From assembly GCA_902167325.1 (NCBI GenBank), contig LR632930.1, forward strand, positions 930,001 through 994,000: a DNA stretch of 64,000 nt, in the 5' to 3' direction. This document shows positions 33,452-42,000 of this stretch, piece after piece (position 1 is the first letter of the stretch; every line of letters starts with the position of its first letter). The notes under the pieces are model-generated. The model worked only from the letters and a program-made list of their open reading frames with translations, was not told the origin of the DNA and searched no databases. Origin of the DNA: Chitinophaga pinensis. GTDB lineage: Bacteria; Bacteroidota; Bacteroidia; Chitinophagales; Chitinophagaceae. Position numbers and translations under genes: made by a program.

Positions 33452-34672
33452 ATGGGAGCCAAATCCATTTTTCACGTTATCATCCTGATCCTGAGCCTGC
33501 TGTATGTCCCTTGTAGATTATCCGCCCAGGATACCGAAAGCACCAAAGAACAACCCGAAGCACGGCTGATCACCCGCTTCCCCTTCAAGCAGTATTACGG
33601 GGGCGTGGTTGTATTGTCTGCCCGGCTCAACGATCATCCGGACACCCTCCAGTTTCTCCTGGACACGGGTAGCGCCGGCATCTCGCTCGATACCACTACC
33701 TGCATCCGCCTCGGCCTCAAACTCACCCCATCCGATAAAGTGGTGCGGGGGCTGGTAGCCAGCAAAAATATCGTGTATGCGGCGGATAATACCCTGCACC
33801 TGCCCGGCCTCAGTGCAGACAGTCTTGATTTTCATATCAACAATTACGAACTCATCAGCCAGGTATACGGCATCCAGATCGATGGCATCATCGGATACAG
33901 TCTCCTCTCCCGCTATATCATGCAGGTAGATTATGACAAGGAGGAAATATCCATGTATACCAACGGCGCTTTCAAATACCCCCGTGGCGGGCATATGCTG
34001 AAGCCTAACTTAACTTTCATTCCCGTTATCACCGCACCGCTCCGCAGCGGCAAGCGGAACATCAACCACCGCTATTATTTCGACACCGGCGCCGGGATGT
34101 GCCTGCTGCTCAGTACTCAGTTCGTGAAAGACAGCTCGCTGCTCGTGAAGCGTAAAGCCAAGGTGATACCCACCGAAGCGCAGGGCCTCGGGGGTAAAAT
34201 GCAGATGTACATCACCACCATGTCTGAATTCCGGATCGGCAACTATAACTTCCGCAACGTACCTACATACCTGTTTGACGATATTACCAATATTACCTCC
34301 TACCCTTCGCTGGCGGGCATGGTGGGTAATGATCTGTTGCGGCGCTTCAACCTTACCCTCAATTACTCCAGGAAGGAGATCCACATCATTCCCAATACCC
34401 ACTACCGTGATCAGTTCGATTATTCCTACACAGGGCTTATCATTTACCTGATCGATAACCGGATTGAAGTAACGGACGTGATCCGCAATTCACCGGCGGA
34501 AAAGGCGGGCTTTAAAGTGGGCGATGTTATCCTCGCCATCAACAATAATTTTACCACGAACCTCCAGCTATACCGCGATATCCTCAAGAACATCGGCACG
34601 CGCCCCAAGCTGCTCCTCATGCGTAACAACGAGCTGATGGTAAAACAGCTGCCTATCCGCAGTATATTGTAA
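33452..34672 (+). CDS. Retropepsin-like aspartyl protease with PDZ domain
   Basis: 406 residues from ATG 33452 (MGAKSIFHVIILILSLLYVP, signal peptide); the frame is open from 33395. Two aspartyl-protease half-sites: LLDTGSAGISLD (D71) and YFDTGAGMCLLL (D211), so one chain supplies both lobes. The C-terminal ~85 residues are PDZ (VIRNSPAEKAGFKVGDVILA). This single-chain protease-plus-PDZ design is common in Bacteroidota and predicted to be periplasmic. The last codons overlap the -33 box of the next gene's promoter. Confidence 0.9.
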   Translation: MGAKSIFHVIILILSLLYVPCRLSAQDTESTKEQPEARLITRFPFKQYYGGVVVLSARLNDHPDTLQFLLDTGSAGISLDTTTCIRLGLKLTPSDKVVRGLVASKNIVYAADNTLHLPGLSADSLDFHINNYELISQVYGIQIDGIIGYSLLSRYIMQVDYDKEEISMYTNGAFKYPRGGHMLKPNLTFIPVITAPLRSGKRNINHRYYFDTGAGMCLLLSTQFVKDSSLLVKRKAKVIPTEAQGLGGKMQMYITTMSEFRIGNYNFRNVPTYLFDDITNITSYPSLAGMVGNDLLRRFNLTLNYSRKEIHIIPNTHYRDQFDYSYTGLIIYLIDNRIEVTDVIRNSPAEKAGFKVGDVILAINNNFTTNLQLYRDILKNIGTRPKLLLMRNNELMVKQLPIRSIL

Positions 34673-34696
34673 GCAACGGCTTTTGTCGTAGATTTG
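34667..34696 (+). promoter_or_regulatory. Promoter of the M16 peptidase pair
   Basis: TTG (34667-34669, overlapping the end of the upstream gene) and TAGATTTG (34689-34696), 19 nt apart, fit the Bacteroidota consensus. The start codon is at 34753; the leader contains a small GGCGG/CCGCC hairpin. Confidence 0.7.
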
Positions 34697-34752
34697 CATG
34701 TTTCGGCCCGCCATTGCGGCGGATGCCGCCATTAATTTTATATATTCGGCAT

Positions 34753-35991
34753 ATGGTTCATTTCTCAAAGTTTACGCTGGATAACGGATTACGCGTGATC
34801 GTGCATGAAGACGTAACTACTCCCATGGCAGTGGTGAACGTATTGTACGATGTAGGCGCGCGGGACGAAGACCCCCGCCAGACCGGCTTTGCACATTTAT
34901 TCGAGCACCTGATGTTTGGCGGCAGCGTCAACATCCCTGAATACGACGAACCACTGCAAATGGCCGGTGGAGAAAACAATGCATATACTACGAACGACCT
35001 TACCAACTATTATATAGAGCTGCCTGCAGAAAATCTGGAAACTGCTTTCTGGCTGGAAAGCGACCGTATGCTCTCCCTCGCTTTCTCAGAAAAGAGCCTC
35101 GAAGTGCAGCGCAAAGTGGTAACGGAAGAATTCAAGGAGCATTACATCAACAAGCCATATGGCGATGTTTGGCATAAGATGCGTGAGCTGGCTTACTCCA
35201 CACACCCCTACCGCTGGATGACCATCGGGAAGGAATTGAAGCATATCGAGGATGCGAAGCTGGAAGATGTGAAATCTTTCTTCTTCCGCCACTACCGCCC
35301 CTCCAACGCCATACTCGTAGTGGCAGGTAAGGTAACGCATGCGCAGGTGAAAGAACTGGCGGAGAAGTGGTTTGGCGACATCCCCAGTGGTGAACGCTAT
35401 GTGCGCCACTTGCCGGCAGAGCCTGTTCAGGATAAAGCCCATTTACTCGAGATCAAATCGAAAGTGCCGCTGGATGCCTTGTATAAGGCATACCATATGC
35501 CTTCGCGCATTGATCCCAGGTATTATGCGGCCGATCTGGTGAGTGATGTGCTCAGCGGCGGCGGCTCCTCCCGCCTGCACCAGGCGCTGGTGAAAGAAAA
35601 GAAACTATTCAGCAATATCGATTGTTATCACTTCGGCAGTCTGGATGCCGGCCTGATGGCCATTGAAGGCAAGCTGGTGAAGGGTGTGAAAATGAAAGAT
35701 GCGGAGAAAGCGGTGGAAGAAGAACTGGATAAGTTACGCAACGAGCTTATTCCGGAACGTGAGCTGCAGAAGGTGAAGAACAGGGTGGAAAGCATGCTGG
35801 CTTTTGAAGACATGGGTCTCCTCTCCCGTGCAAACAACCTGGCTTTCTACGAGCTTATCGGCGATGCCAGTGATATGAACACGGAGTTCGCCAAATACGA
35901 ATCAGTAACCGTGACGGATATCCGGGAACAGGCGCAGGCCATCTTTGCCGCCAGCAATGCCAACACGATCCATTATTACGCAGGAAATTAA
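34753..35991 (+). CDS. M16 family zinc metallopeptidase, catalytic partner
   Basis: 412 residues from ATG 34753 (MVHFSKFTLDNGLRVIVHED). The inverted zinc motif HLFEH is at H48/E51/H52 and the third ligand is E129, giving exactly 76 residues between H52 and E129 as in the HxxEHx76E consensus. The C-terminal homologous half contains YYAADLVSDVLSGGGSSRLH. No signal peptide is visible. Its stop lies 4 nt before the partner gene. M16 pairs of one active and one inactive subunit are known from mitochondrial processing peptidase and bacterial relatives. Confidence 0.93.
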   Translation: MVHFSKFTLDNGLRVIVHEDVTTPMAVVNVLYDVGARDEDPRQTGFAHLFEHLMFGGSVNIPEYDEPLQMAGGENNAYTTNDLTNYYIELPAENLETAFWLESDRMLSLAFSEKSLEVQRKVVTEEFKEHYINKPYGDVWHKMRELAYSTHPYRWMTIGKELKHIEDAKLEDVKSFFFRHYRPSNAILVVAGKVTHAQVKELAEKWFGDIPSGERYVRHLPAEPVQDKAHLLEIKSKVPLDALYKAYHMPSRIDPRYYAADLVSDVLSGGGSSRLHQALVKEKKLFSNIDCYHFGSLDAGLMAIEGKLVKGVKMKDAEKAVEEELDKLRNELIPERELQKVKNRVESMLAFEDMGLLSRANNLAFYELIGDASDMNTEFAKYESVTVTDIREQAQAIFAASNANTIHYYAGN

Positions 35992-35995
35992 GACT

Positions 35996-37279
35996 ATGAT
36001 CAACAGAAGACAGGCCCCCGCAATAAAAGACGCAGTAAATTTCGATATACAACTCAAGCCGCTGGAGCAGTTCCGGCTGGATAACGGCATCCCCGTGTAC
36101 GTAGTACGCTCCTCGGAGCAGGAAACGCTGCAGCTGGAACTGGTGTTCCCCGCAGGCAGCTGGTACGAATCAGAGAACCTGGTAGCCTCTACCACTAATT
36201 TTCTCATGAAAAATGGTACCAGCGCGCACTCTGCCCTTGAGATCAATGAAATGACGGAGTATTATGGTGCTTACCTGAACCGCAATTGCTTTCATGAGAA
36301 CGCTACTTATACCCTTCATTGCCTTAGCCGCCACATTCCGGACCTGCTGCCTACACTGCAGGAAGTGATCCTCGACCCGGCCTTCCCGGAGCAGGAGCTT
36401 GCCATCTTTATCCAGAACATGAAGCAGAAGCTGGCTGTAAACCTGCAGAAAAGTGAGTTTGTAGCCAACCGGCATATCGATAAATACCTCTTCGGAGAAT
36501 TTCATCCATACGGCCGCGTGAGCAGCATGATGGCGTACGATGCCCTGCAAACCGAAAGCCTCCGCGGGTTCTACCAGCAGCATTATACATACAGCAATTG
36601 CAAGATCTTCCTGGCGGGTAATTTACCCGACAATATTATTCCCCTGCTGAACCAATATTTTGGTACTACACAGTGGAACGGTGAGCGGCATAACATCCGT
36701 CCGGAAATGCCAATCCTGCCTTCGGAAGAAAAGAAGTACCGGATCTTCAATGATGAAAGTGGCGTGCAGGGAAGTATCCGTGTTGCACGGCCTTTCCCGA
36801 ACCGCTACCACCCTGACTTTCCGAAGATGCTTGTGCTGAACACCATATTCGGCGGGTATTTCGGATCGAGGCTGATGAGCAATATCCGGGAAGAGAAAGG
36901 GTATACTTATGGCATCCAGTCGCAGCTGTATAACTTCCGCCAGGCCGGCGCAGTGAACATCACTACAGAGGCCGGGCGCGATGTATGTGAAAAAGCCATA
37001 GCGGAAATATATCTTGAAATGGATAAGCTACGCAACGAGCCTATACCGGAAGAAGAGCTGAGCCTCGTGAGGAACTTTATGATCGGCTCCATCCTTGGTG
37101 ACCTCGATGGTGCTTTCCAGGTGATACAGCGGTGGAAGAATCTTATCCTGAACGACCTGGATGAAAATTACTTCTACAACAACATCCGCACCATCAAAAC
37201 GATCTCTGCGGAAGAGCTGCAGCAACTGGCACGCCAGTATCTCAGCCCCGAAGATTTTTATGAACTGATCGTAATTTGA
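35996..37279 (+). CDS. M16 family peptidase-like protein, non-catalytic partner
   Basis: 427 residues from ATG 35996 (MINRRQAPAIKDAVNFDIQL). Same fold as its neighbour (FRLDNGIPVYVVRSSEQETL, LNTIFGGYFGSRLMSNIREE with the R/Y loop GYTYGIQSQL), but the zinc motif is absent: the corresponding stretch reads TTNFLMKNGTS. It should act as the substrate-binding subunit of a heterodimer with the protein at 34753. The C-terminal half is well conserved. Confidence 0.92.
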   Translation: MINRRQAPAIKDAVNFDIQLKPLEQFRLDNGIPVYVVRSSEQETLQLELVFPAGSWYESENLVASTTNFLMKNGTSAHSALEINEMTEYYGAYLNRNCFHENATYTLHCLSRHIPDLLPTLQEVILDPAFPEQELAIFIQNMKQKLAVNLQKSEFVANRHIDKYLFGEFHPYGRVSSMMAYDALQTESLRGFYQQHYTYSNCKIFLAGNLPDNIIPLLNQYFGTTQWNGERHNIRPEMPILPSEEKKYRIFNDESGVQGSIRVARPFPNRYHPDFPKMLVLNTIFGGYFGSRLMSNIREEKGYTYGIQSQLYNFRQAGAVNITTEAGRDVCEKAIAEIYLEMDKLRNEPIPEEELSLVRNFMIGSILGDLDGAFQVIQRWKNLILNDLDENYFYNNIRTIKTISAEELQQLARQYLSPEDFYELIVI

Positions 37280-37346
37280 TAGCGGCACTGCTAAACAATC
37301 AGCATGCTTTTTGTGTATTTTGTATAAAGCACTAACACCTTATCCA

Positions 37347-37700
37347 ATGTTAGGAATTATTATCCGGCTACTCGTAACGGCGCTTGCGGCGCTGCTGACG
37401 GCCTATTTGCTTCCCGGCGTTAAGCTTCAGGATTTTACCACTGCACTGTTGCTTGCAATTGTGCTGGGACTGCTGAACCTCATCGTAAAACCTATTCTGG
37501 TGATCCTCACCCTGCCGGTAACGGTAGTTACGCTGGGCCTGTTCCTGCTGGTGATCAATGCACTTATCGTACTATGGGCCAGCAGCCTCGTGAAAGGATT
37601 TAAGGTAGACAGTTTTTGGTGGGCACTGCTGTTCAGCGTGGTGCTATCGCTCATCAGCAGCTTCATGATGTCGCTCGGGCCGGAAGATAAAATGGATTGA
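37347..37700 (+). CDS. YvlD-like four-helix membrane protein (phage holin superfamily IV)
   Basis: 117 residues from ATG 37347 (MLGIIIRLLVTALAALLTAY). Four helices with the family pattern LLPGVKLQDFTTALLLAIVL, GLLNLIVKPILVILTLPVTV and TLGLFLLVINALIVLWASSL (PF04020). The holin name is historical; these proteins are chromosomal and of unknown role, often linked to envelope stress. It ends exactly where the convergent D-aminoacylase gene ends. Confidence 0.88.
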   Translation: MLGIIIRLLVTALAALLTAYLLPGVKLQDFTTALLLAIVLGLLNLIVKPILVILTLPVTVVTLGLFLLVINALIVLWASSLVKGFKVDSFWWALLFSVVLSLISSFMMSLGPEDKMD

Positions 37701-39275
37701 TCAGCGGCCCAGCCGTACCACCTGCCCCTTCCGGGTACCGTTATGTTTCCCGTTCTCTATCGTTATCTCACCATTTACAATTACATGGCTGAACCCGGTT
37801 GAATACTGGTGCGGCTGTGAGAAGGTAGATAAGTCTTTGACCGTGGCGGGGTCGAATATCACGATATCCGCCATAAATCCGGGAACCAGCAGTCCACGTT
37901 GAGACAGGCGGAACTTCTGCGCCGGGAGCGATGTCATTCTGCGGATCGCTTCTTCCAGCCCCAGCACTTTTTCTTCCCGCACATATTTACCCAGCACTCT
38001 TGCATTGGTACCATAGCCCCTGGGGTGCGGCATACCCACATTAAACTCGCGGATGCTTGCATCGGAAGCAAACATATTGAAAGGGTACTGCATGATCCGC
38101 TTCACATCATCTTCACTCATCCCGTGAAATACCATGCCCGCACTGCCTTGCTGCACCAGGTCCAGCACGGTTTCCACTTCATTGGGGATCGTGGTCTTCC
38201 TTCCTTTCAGCTTATTGATTTCAGAGATATTCTTCCCATTAAGTGTGGTATCGGCTTCGAAGTAGGCCACTACGGCATAGTCGAGGTTTTTGAGGCGGCG
38301 CTTTTTGTAAATGCCCGTCATTTCTGCGGTTATCTTTTTACGTATAGCCGGTGTGGTGAGGCGGTACACAACGGAATCGTTCCCGCCGGAAAGTGCCCAG
38401 TCGGGCAGCATGGTGCGTAAGCTGGTGCTGCTTGCGGTATAAGGGTATTGGTCGATGGTAACTTCCAGCCCTTCGCGCCGTGCCTTTTCGATCATGGCGA
38501 TGGTGACTTTGGATCGGCCCCAGTTTTGCTTTCCCCCGATCTTGAAGTGGGATATTTCCACAGGTATGTTGGCCTGCCTGCCGATGGTAAGCGCTTCTTC
38601 GATGGCGGCTTCCACGGCATCGCCCTCATTACGCATATGCGTGGCGTATAGTCCGCCATACCGTGCGGCGGCTTTGGCGAGGCCCACTACTTCCGGCGTT
38701 TGGGCGTAGTTGCCGGGTACGTAGATGAGTCCGGTGCTGAGTCCAACCGCGCCGTCTTTCATTGCTTTTTCCACGAGGGCTTCCATACGCAGCTGCTCCC
38801 CGGGAGTGGGGCGGCGGTCGGTACTGCCCATCACGGCACGGCGCACATCGTTATGCCCGATGAGTGATGCCACGTTGATGGAAATGGTCATACTGTCCAG
38901 CTGCCGGAAATACCGGCCGAGGTCGGTGTTGGAAGATCCGCAGTTACCCGTTACCACGGTGGTAACCCCATCGAGGAGGAAGCTTTCGGCGGTAGGGACT
39001 TTAAACTCGTCTTCTTCGATATGCGTATGTACGTCGATGAACCCGGGCGCCACAATACGGCCGCCGGCATCAATGATCTTATTGGCACGGAGGGTTTGCG
39101 GCTGGCGGGTTACGGCGAGGATGCGCCCGTCCTTTACAGACACTTCTCCATAGTACCAGGAGTTACCGGTGCCGTCTGCAATGCGTGCATTACGGATGAG
39201 AATATCGGCATCAGACTGTGCATGGCAGGCCAGTGCGGCAAAGAGTACGGGGAGCAGGATAAACGTTCTTTTCAT
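37701..39275 (-). CDS. N-acyl-D-amino-acid deacylase (D-aminoacylase)
   Basis: 524 residues from ATG 39275 (MKRTFILLPVLFAALACHAQ), exported. Amidohydrolase-superfamily metal site GFIDVHTHIEEDEF (HxH), TTVVTGNCGSS, YATHMRNEGDAVEAAIEEAL, VEISHFKIGGKQNWG (His) and MFASDASIREFNVGMPHPRG (Asp and His), with the C-terminal PGFMADIVIFDPATVKD. Family members remove the acyl group from N-acyl-D-amino acids, and relatives cleave D-Glu-type amides. It is 10 nt after the NTF2-like gene, so probably co-transcribed. Confidence 0.9.
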   Translation of the reverse strand: MKRTFILLPVLFAALACHAQSDADILIRNARIADGTGNSWYYGEVSVKDGRILAVTRQPQTLRANKIIDAGGRIVAPGFIDVHTHIEEDEFKVPTAESFLLDGVTTVVTGNCGSSNTDLGRYFRQLDSMTISINVASLIGHNDVRRAVMGSTDRRPTPGEQLRMEALVEKAMKDGAVGLSTGLIYVPGNYAQTPEVVGLAKAAARYGGLYATHMRNEGDAVEAAIEEALTIGRQANIPVEISHFKIGGKQNWGRSKVTIAMIEKARREGLEVTIDQYPYTASSTSLRTMLPDWALSGGNDSVVYRLTTPAIRKKITAEMTGIYKKRRLKNLDYAVVAYFEADTTLNGKNISEINKLKGRKTTIPNEVETVLDLVQQGSAGMVFHGMSEDDVKRIMQYPFNMFASDASIREFNVGMPHPRGYGTNARVLGKYVREEKVLGLEEAIRRMTSLPAQKFRLSQRGLLVPGFMADIVIFDPATVKDLSTFSQPHQYSTGFSHVIVNGEITIENGKHNGTRKGQVVRLGR

Positions 39276-39285
39276 GGTTCCGGGT

Positions 39286-39714
39286 TTAGCTGGAGTGGTC
39301 TGCCATAATCTTCCATTCGCCATTGATCTGGCGGAGTATGATGGAGAAATGCCCCGCCAGGTTTCCGATGCTGCGGGTGAGCTTCCACTTGCCAACTACA
39401 AAATACGCATCGGGAGCGAGCTTTTTGAATTCCAGCAGGTCGAACGCCAGGGTGCCCATGCCTTCCTTGCCGGGGTATGCTTTTTTGTAATTGTCGAGCG
39501 TAGCCTGCCAGCCGTAGGTAAGACCTTTACTGCCGATGAACAGCAGGCTGTCAGATTTCCAGTAGGTGTCCATAAAGCTTACGATATCGCCTTTGTTCCA
39601 TGCATTGAGCTGTGCCTGCATGAGCTGGCGAATGCGTGCTTCGGCGGGGTCCTGGGCAATGGAAGCTGCCGATACGGCCAAAAAGAGGATGGCAGATAAA
39701 AGGAGTTTTCGCAT
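39286..39714 (-). CDS. Exported NTF2-like (DUF4440/SnoaL-type) protein
   Basis: 142 residues with a signal peptide (MRKLLLSAILFLAVSAASIA). The alpha+beta cone fold is indicated by RIRQLMQAQLNAWNKGDIVS, FMDTYWKSDSLLFIGSKGLT, YGWQATLDNYKKAYPG and the end LRQINGEWKIMADHSS. NTF2-like proteins bind small ligands or act as isomerases. It heads the transcript with the D-aminoacylase gene, and a shared substrate is possible but unproven. Confidence 0.85.
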   Translation of the reverse strand: MRKLLLSAILFLAVSAASIAQDPAEARIRQLMQAQLNAWNKGDIVSFMDTYWKSDSLLFIGSKGLTYGWQATLDNYKKAYPGKEGMGTLAFDLLEFKKLAPDAYFVVGKWKLTRSIGNLAGHFSIILRQINGEWKIMADHSS

Positions 39715-40030
39715 GTGTTGATGGTTGTACGCATGAAAATAAGGAAATCCCGCCGGGGCAGGTATTTTTTGCAGCGATTTCCTGTTCTAAGGATGGCCCC
39801 GCTGAAGTAACAGGTGCGGGATAAAACGAGAGAAGCCAGTGCCGCGGAGGTTCCGGCTTTTTTGTGGCCGGTTTCCGTGGTTTCCTGTTTATATAATTAT
39901 GTATAGTGTTGGTTATCATATTCAAAGCAGTAGAAAGTCGTATGTTTTTATATAGAAAAGTTTAACGGTTTTTATGGGTTTTCCATTCCGGGATTGTTCT
40001 ACCTTTGCACCACTACAAAAATTTTGCATT
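39715..40030. other. 316-nt divergent promoter region (NTF2-like gene / kdnA)
   Basis: AT-rich toward kdnA. A CCGGC/GCCGG hairpin with T-run in its loop lies near 39858-39876. The kdnA -7 element is at 40000-40007. No gene or RNA seen. Confidence 0.45.
40000..40007 (+). promoter_or_regulatory. -7 element of the kdnA operon
   Basis: TACCTTTG, a full TAnnTTTG match, lies 24 nt before the kdnA ATG. A TTG at the expected -33 position is not evident; an AT-rich tract (TTTATATAATTATG, 39889-39902) is farther up. Confidence 0.6.
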
Positions 40031-41224
40031 ATGCCCGGATTTGAACTATTTGGAGCTGAAGAGAAAAAGGAAGTGAACGATGTCCTGGAGACAGGGATTT
40101 ACATGCGTTACGGATTCGACGGTCCCCGTAAAGGGATCTGGAAAGCGAAAGAACTGGAACAGGCGCTTTGCGAGCGTTTTAACGTGCAATATGCGCAGCT
40201 GACCTCCAGCGGCACCACTGCCCTTACTACCGCTATGGCTGCCCTCGGGCTGGGTGCGGGAGACGAGATCATCATGCCCACCTTTACCTTCGTAGCCAGC
40301 TTCGAAGCAGTGCTTTCTGTAGGCGCTACACCCGTGCTGGTAGATGTGGACGATACCATGACGCTGGCTCCTGATGCCGTGCGCGCTGCTATCACCCCCC
40401 GCACCAAATGCGTGATGCCCGTTCACATGTGCGGTTCCATGGCCGACATGGATGCACTGATGGACATCTGCCGCGAACATAACCTCATATTGCTGGAAGA
40501 CGCCTGCCAGTCTACCGGCGCCACCCATAAAGGCCGCGCCCTCGGTTCCATCGGGCATGCCGGCACTTTCTCATTCGACTTCGTGAAAACGATCACCTGC
40601 GCCGAAGGCGGAGCGATCATCACCAACGATAAAGACGTTTATACCAAATGCGATGCTTACTCCGATCATGGTCACGACCACCTCGGCGGGGCAGACCGTG
40701 GCGCAGATGGCCACCCGCACCTTGGTTTCAATTTCCGCATTTCCGAACTGCACGCAGCTGTGGGCCTCGCGCAGATCCGTAAGCTGGACCGCTTCCTTGC
40801 CATCCTCCGTAACAACTACGGTATCATGAAAGAAGCGCTGGCAACAGTTCCACAGGTGGAGTTCCGCCGTATCCCCGATCCTGCGGGCGACAGCTGCACC
40901 CATCTTTCCTTCTTCCTCCCCGACCTGGATACTGCCCGTGCTGCCGCCAAAGCCATTAAAGCTGCCGGCCTGCCTGCATTCCACTGGTTCGATAATAACT
41001 GGCACTATTTCCGCAAGTGGAACCACCTTCAGGAAGGTGCAACCCTCACCAAATTCCCGGAACAGCTGGCGAAAGACCTGGCCGCATACCAAACCAAACA
41101 ATTCCCCGCTTCGGACGCCATCATCAGCCGTTGCATCTCTTTCCCCATCAGTCTTGCATGGACAGACGAGGAAGTGCGCGAGCGTGCTGAGAAACTGACG
41201 GCTGCCGTTAAAAGCGTGTTGTAA
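40031..41224 (+). CDS. kdnA: 8-amino-3,8-dideoxy-Kdo aminotransferase
   Basis: 397 residues from ATG 40031 (MPGFELFGAEEKKEVNDVLE). A DegT/DnrJ/EryC1/StrS-type PLP enzyme: SSGTTALTTAMAALGLGAGD, PTFTFVASFEAVLSVGATPV, ILLEDACQSTGATHKGRA (Asp-157 region), and the Schiff-base Lys at K186 in FDFVKTITCAEGG. Sugar aminotransferases of this fold are common, but followed by kdsB and an iron alcohol dehydrogenase the set matches Shewanella kdnA-kdsB-kdnB. It would aminate the C8 aldehyde of oxidised Kdo using glutamate. Confidence 0.88.
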   Translation: MPGFELFGAEEKKEVNDVLETGIYMRYGFDGPRKGIWKAKELEQALCERFNVQYAQLTSSGTTALTTAMAALGLGAGDEIIMPTFTFVASFEAVLSVGATPVLVDVDDTMTLAPDAVRAAITPRTKCVMPVHMCGSMADMDALMDICREHNLILLEDACQSTGATHKGRALGSIGHAGTFSFDFVKTITCAEGGAIITNDKDVYTKCDAYSDHGHDHLGGADRGADGHPHLGFNFRISELHAAVGLAQIRKLDRFLAILRNNYGIMKEALATVPQVEFRRIPDPAGDSCTHLSFFLPDLDTARAAAKAIKAAGLPAFHWFDNNWHYFRKWNHLQEGATLTKFPEQLAKDLAAYQTKQFPASDAIISRCISFPISLAWTDEEVRERAEKLTAAVKSVL

Positions 41225-41239
41225 TATTAAACTTCCGGC

Positions 41240-41977
41240 ATGAAGAAAATCGCATTGATCCCGGCGCGGTACGCCGCCACGAGGTTTCCCGGCAAAATGA
41301 TGGCAGTGCTCTCCGGCAAAACCGTTATCTGGCGCACCTACGAATCTACCCGTGATACCGGTGTGTTCGACGAAGTGATGGTGGTAACCGACAGCGACAT
41401 CATTTATGAAGAAATCACCCGCAATGGCGGGATAGCCATCATGAGCCAGCGCGAGCACGAAAGCGGTTCTGACCGTATCGCAGAGGCCGTGGAAAGCCTT
41501 ACCGATGTGGATATCGTTGTGAATGTTCAGGGCGATACGCCCTTTACCCGCCGCGAGCCGCTGGAAAAGCTGTTACAGGTATTTGAAGGAGAAGCCGGCA
41601 AAAAAGTGCAGGTGGCATCCCTCATGCAGGAGCTGAAAGATTGGAAAGATATTGAAGACCCCAACTTCGTAAAGGTTGCGGTAGACAAGGATTTCAACTC
41701 ACTCATGTTCTCCCGCTCCGTGATTCCTTACCCGCGTGATAAGAACGTGCCTACCGTTTACTACGAGCATATCGGCATCTACGCCTTCCGCCGCGAAGCC
41801 CTGCTGCAGTTCACCCGCACGCCCATGACGCCGCTGGAAGCCGCGGAAAAAGTAGAATGCCTGCGCTATCTGGAAATGGGTATCCCCCTGAAAATGGTGG
41901 TTACCGATTATATGGGCGTAGAAATCGATACACCGGAAGATCTCGACAGAGCCTCCAAATTGCTGGACCAACCGTAA
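41240..41977 (+). CDS. kdsB: 3-deoxy-manno-octulosonate cytidylyltransferase (CMP-Kdo/Kdo8N synthetase)
   Basis: 245 residues, full length. Nucleotidyltransferase motifs: IALIPARYAATRFPGKMMAV (P-loop-like), VVTDSDIIYEEITRNGGIAI, REHESGSDRIAEAVE and VVNVQGDTPFTRREPLEKLL, then SRSVIPYPR, YYEHIGIYAFRREALLQF and VEIDTPEDLDRA. It activates Kdo, or here 8-amino-Kdo, as the CMP sugar for lipid A attachment. It sits between kdnA (15 nt) and kdnB (23 nt), which argues that the amino sugar is its true substrate. Confidence 0.95.
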   Translation: MKKIALIPARYAATRFPGKMMAVLSGKTVIWRTYESTRDTGVFDEVMVVTDSDIIYEEITRNGGIAIMSQREHESGSDRIAEAVESLTDVDIVVNVQGDTPFTRREPLEKLLQVFEGEAGKKVQVASLMQELKDWKDIEDPNFVKVAVDKDFNSLMFSRSVIPYPRDKNVPTVYYEHIGIYAFRREALLQFTRTPMTPLEAAEKVECLRYLEMGIPLKMVVTDYMGVEIDTPEDLDRASKLLDQP

Positions 41978-42000
41978 ACACAAAAAATCTGGGATAAAAC

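Noticed and set aside
40571..41458. 295-codon minus-strand frame over kdnA and kdsB
   Set aside because: Shadow of two clearly assigned genes.
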